From Bodo saltans (taxonomy: Eukaryota; Euglenozoa; Kinetoplastea; Eubodonida; Bodonidae), in NCBI GenBank assembly GCA_001460835.1, contig CYKH01001627.1:1549-55945 (forward strand): a stretch of 54,397 nucleotides of DNA, read 5' to 3'. The position numbers were made by a program, and so were the translations under genes. Below the pieces are notes generated by a model that worked only from the letters and a program-made list of their open reading frames with translations, was not told the DNA's origin and made no database searches. Below are positions 54,288-54,397 of the stretch, in pieces (position 1 is the stretch's first letter; the number at the start of each line of letters is the position of its first letter).

Positions 54288-54397
54288 TCAACGATTAATC
54301 CCACAAAGTTGTGTGTCCTTTAGTGAGTCAGTTTTGTTTGTTTGTTTGCTTTATGACATGTGACTCGCTTGCTGTCGACATTCCGGGTTTTCTTTTT
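54288..54397 (+). other. Right-edge intergenic region
   Basis: GTTT repeats near 54335 and a terminal GGGTTTTCTTTTT pyrimidine tract suggest the leader of a next gene beyond the window. Confidence 0.4.

Overview
The window is protein-coding nuclear DNA from a kinetoplastid, most likely a free-living bodonid (Bodo saltans-like). The strongest evidence is a 92-residue gene at 25138-25416 that is unmistakably KMP-11, a kinetoplastid-specific protein. All 34 supported genes lie on the + strand, with no introns and gaps of about 100-300 bases. Most start codons sit shortly after a pyrimidine-rich tract ending in AG, as expected for polycistronic transcription with spliced-leader trans-splicing. 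I used these acceptors to choose starts, so several calls begin at an internal ATG rather than at the longest open frame. The species is inferred; the kinetoplastid assignment is solid.

Layout. 0-12 kb: a 51-bp tandem repeat at the left edge, three unrecognised helical or coiled-coil genes, a WD40 protein with Sfi1-like W-repeats, IFT22/RABL5, an unknown gene, the dynein-2 light intermediate chain, and a degenerate chaperonin-like protein resembling the MKKS/BBS10/BBS12 group. This stretch is rich in cilium genes. 11.5-20 kb: glycosomal glucosamine-6-phosphate deaminase, a tetraspanin-like protein, TCP1/CCT-alpha, a TPH-like coiled coil, a La-domain protein and an ER-type DnaJ. 20.0-21.6 kb: a poorly resolved locus with a 300-N assembly gap. 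21.6-31 kb: dihydrolipoamide dehydrogenase, a mitotic-type cyclin, small genes, KMP-11, a mitochondrial-type helical-repeat protein and a two-TM protein with a degenerate class III cyclase domain. 31-41 kb: a two-TM protein, a B-box/coiled-coil/MATH protein, a four-TM protein whose 3' end carries a 64-bp duplication, PUS7, a MYND protein and a surface alpha/beta-hydrolase-like protein lacking its nucleophile. 41-54 kb: the giant DOP1 (Dopey) gene, a DMT/SLC35-like transporter with a PP1 docking motif, FAM161, a probable KGD4/MRPS36 homologue, a C2HC zinc-finger protein and the exosome subunit RRP43.

Functional links. Gene order in kinetoplastids usually does not reflect pathways, so links are tentative. 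Recurring themes are flagellum biology (IFT22, D1bLIC, BBS-type chaperonin, WD40-Sfi1, TPH-like, FAM161, C2HC), 2-oxoglutarate dehydrogenase (LPD plus the KGD4-like adaptor), and catalytically degenerate enzyme folds (chaperonin-like, cyclase-like, hydrolase-like). Codon choice differs strongly between genes: KMP-11, TCP1, LPD and the cyclin use mostly C/G-ending codons, while genes in the first 11 kb do not. No tRNA, rRNA, CRISPR, transposon or virus-like element was seen.
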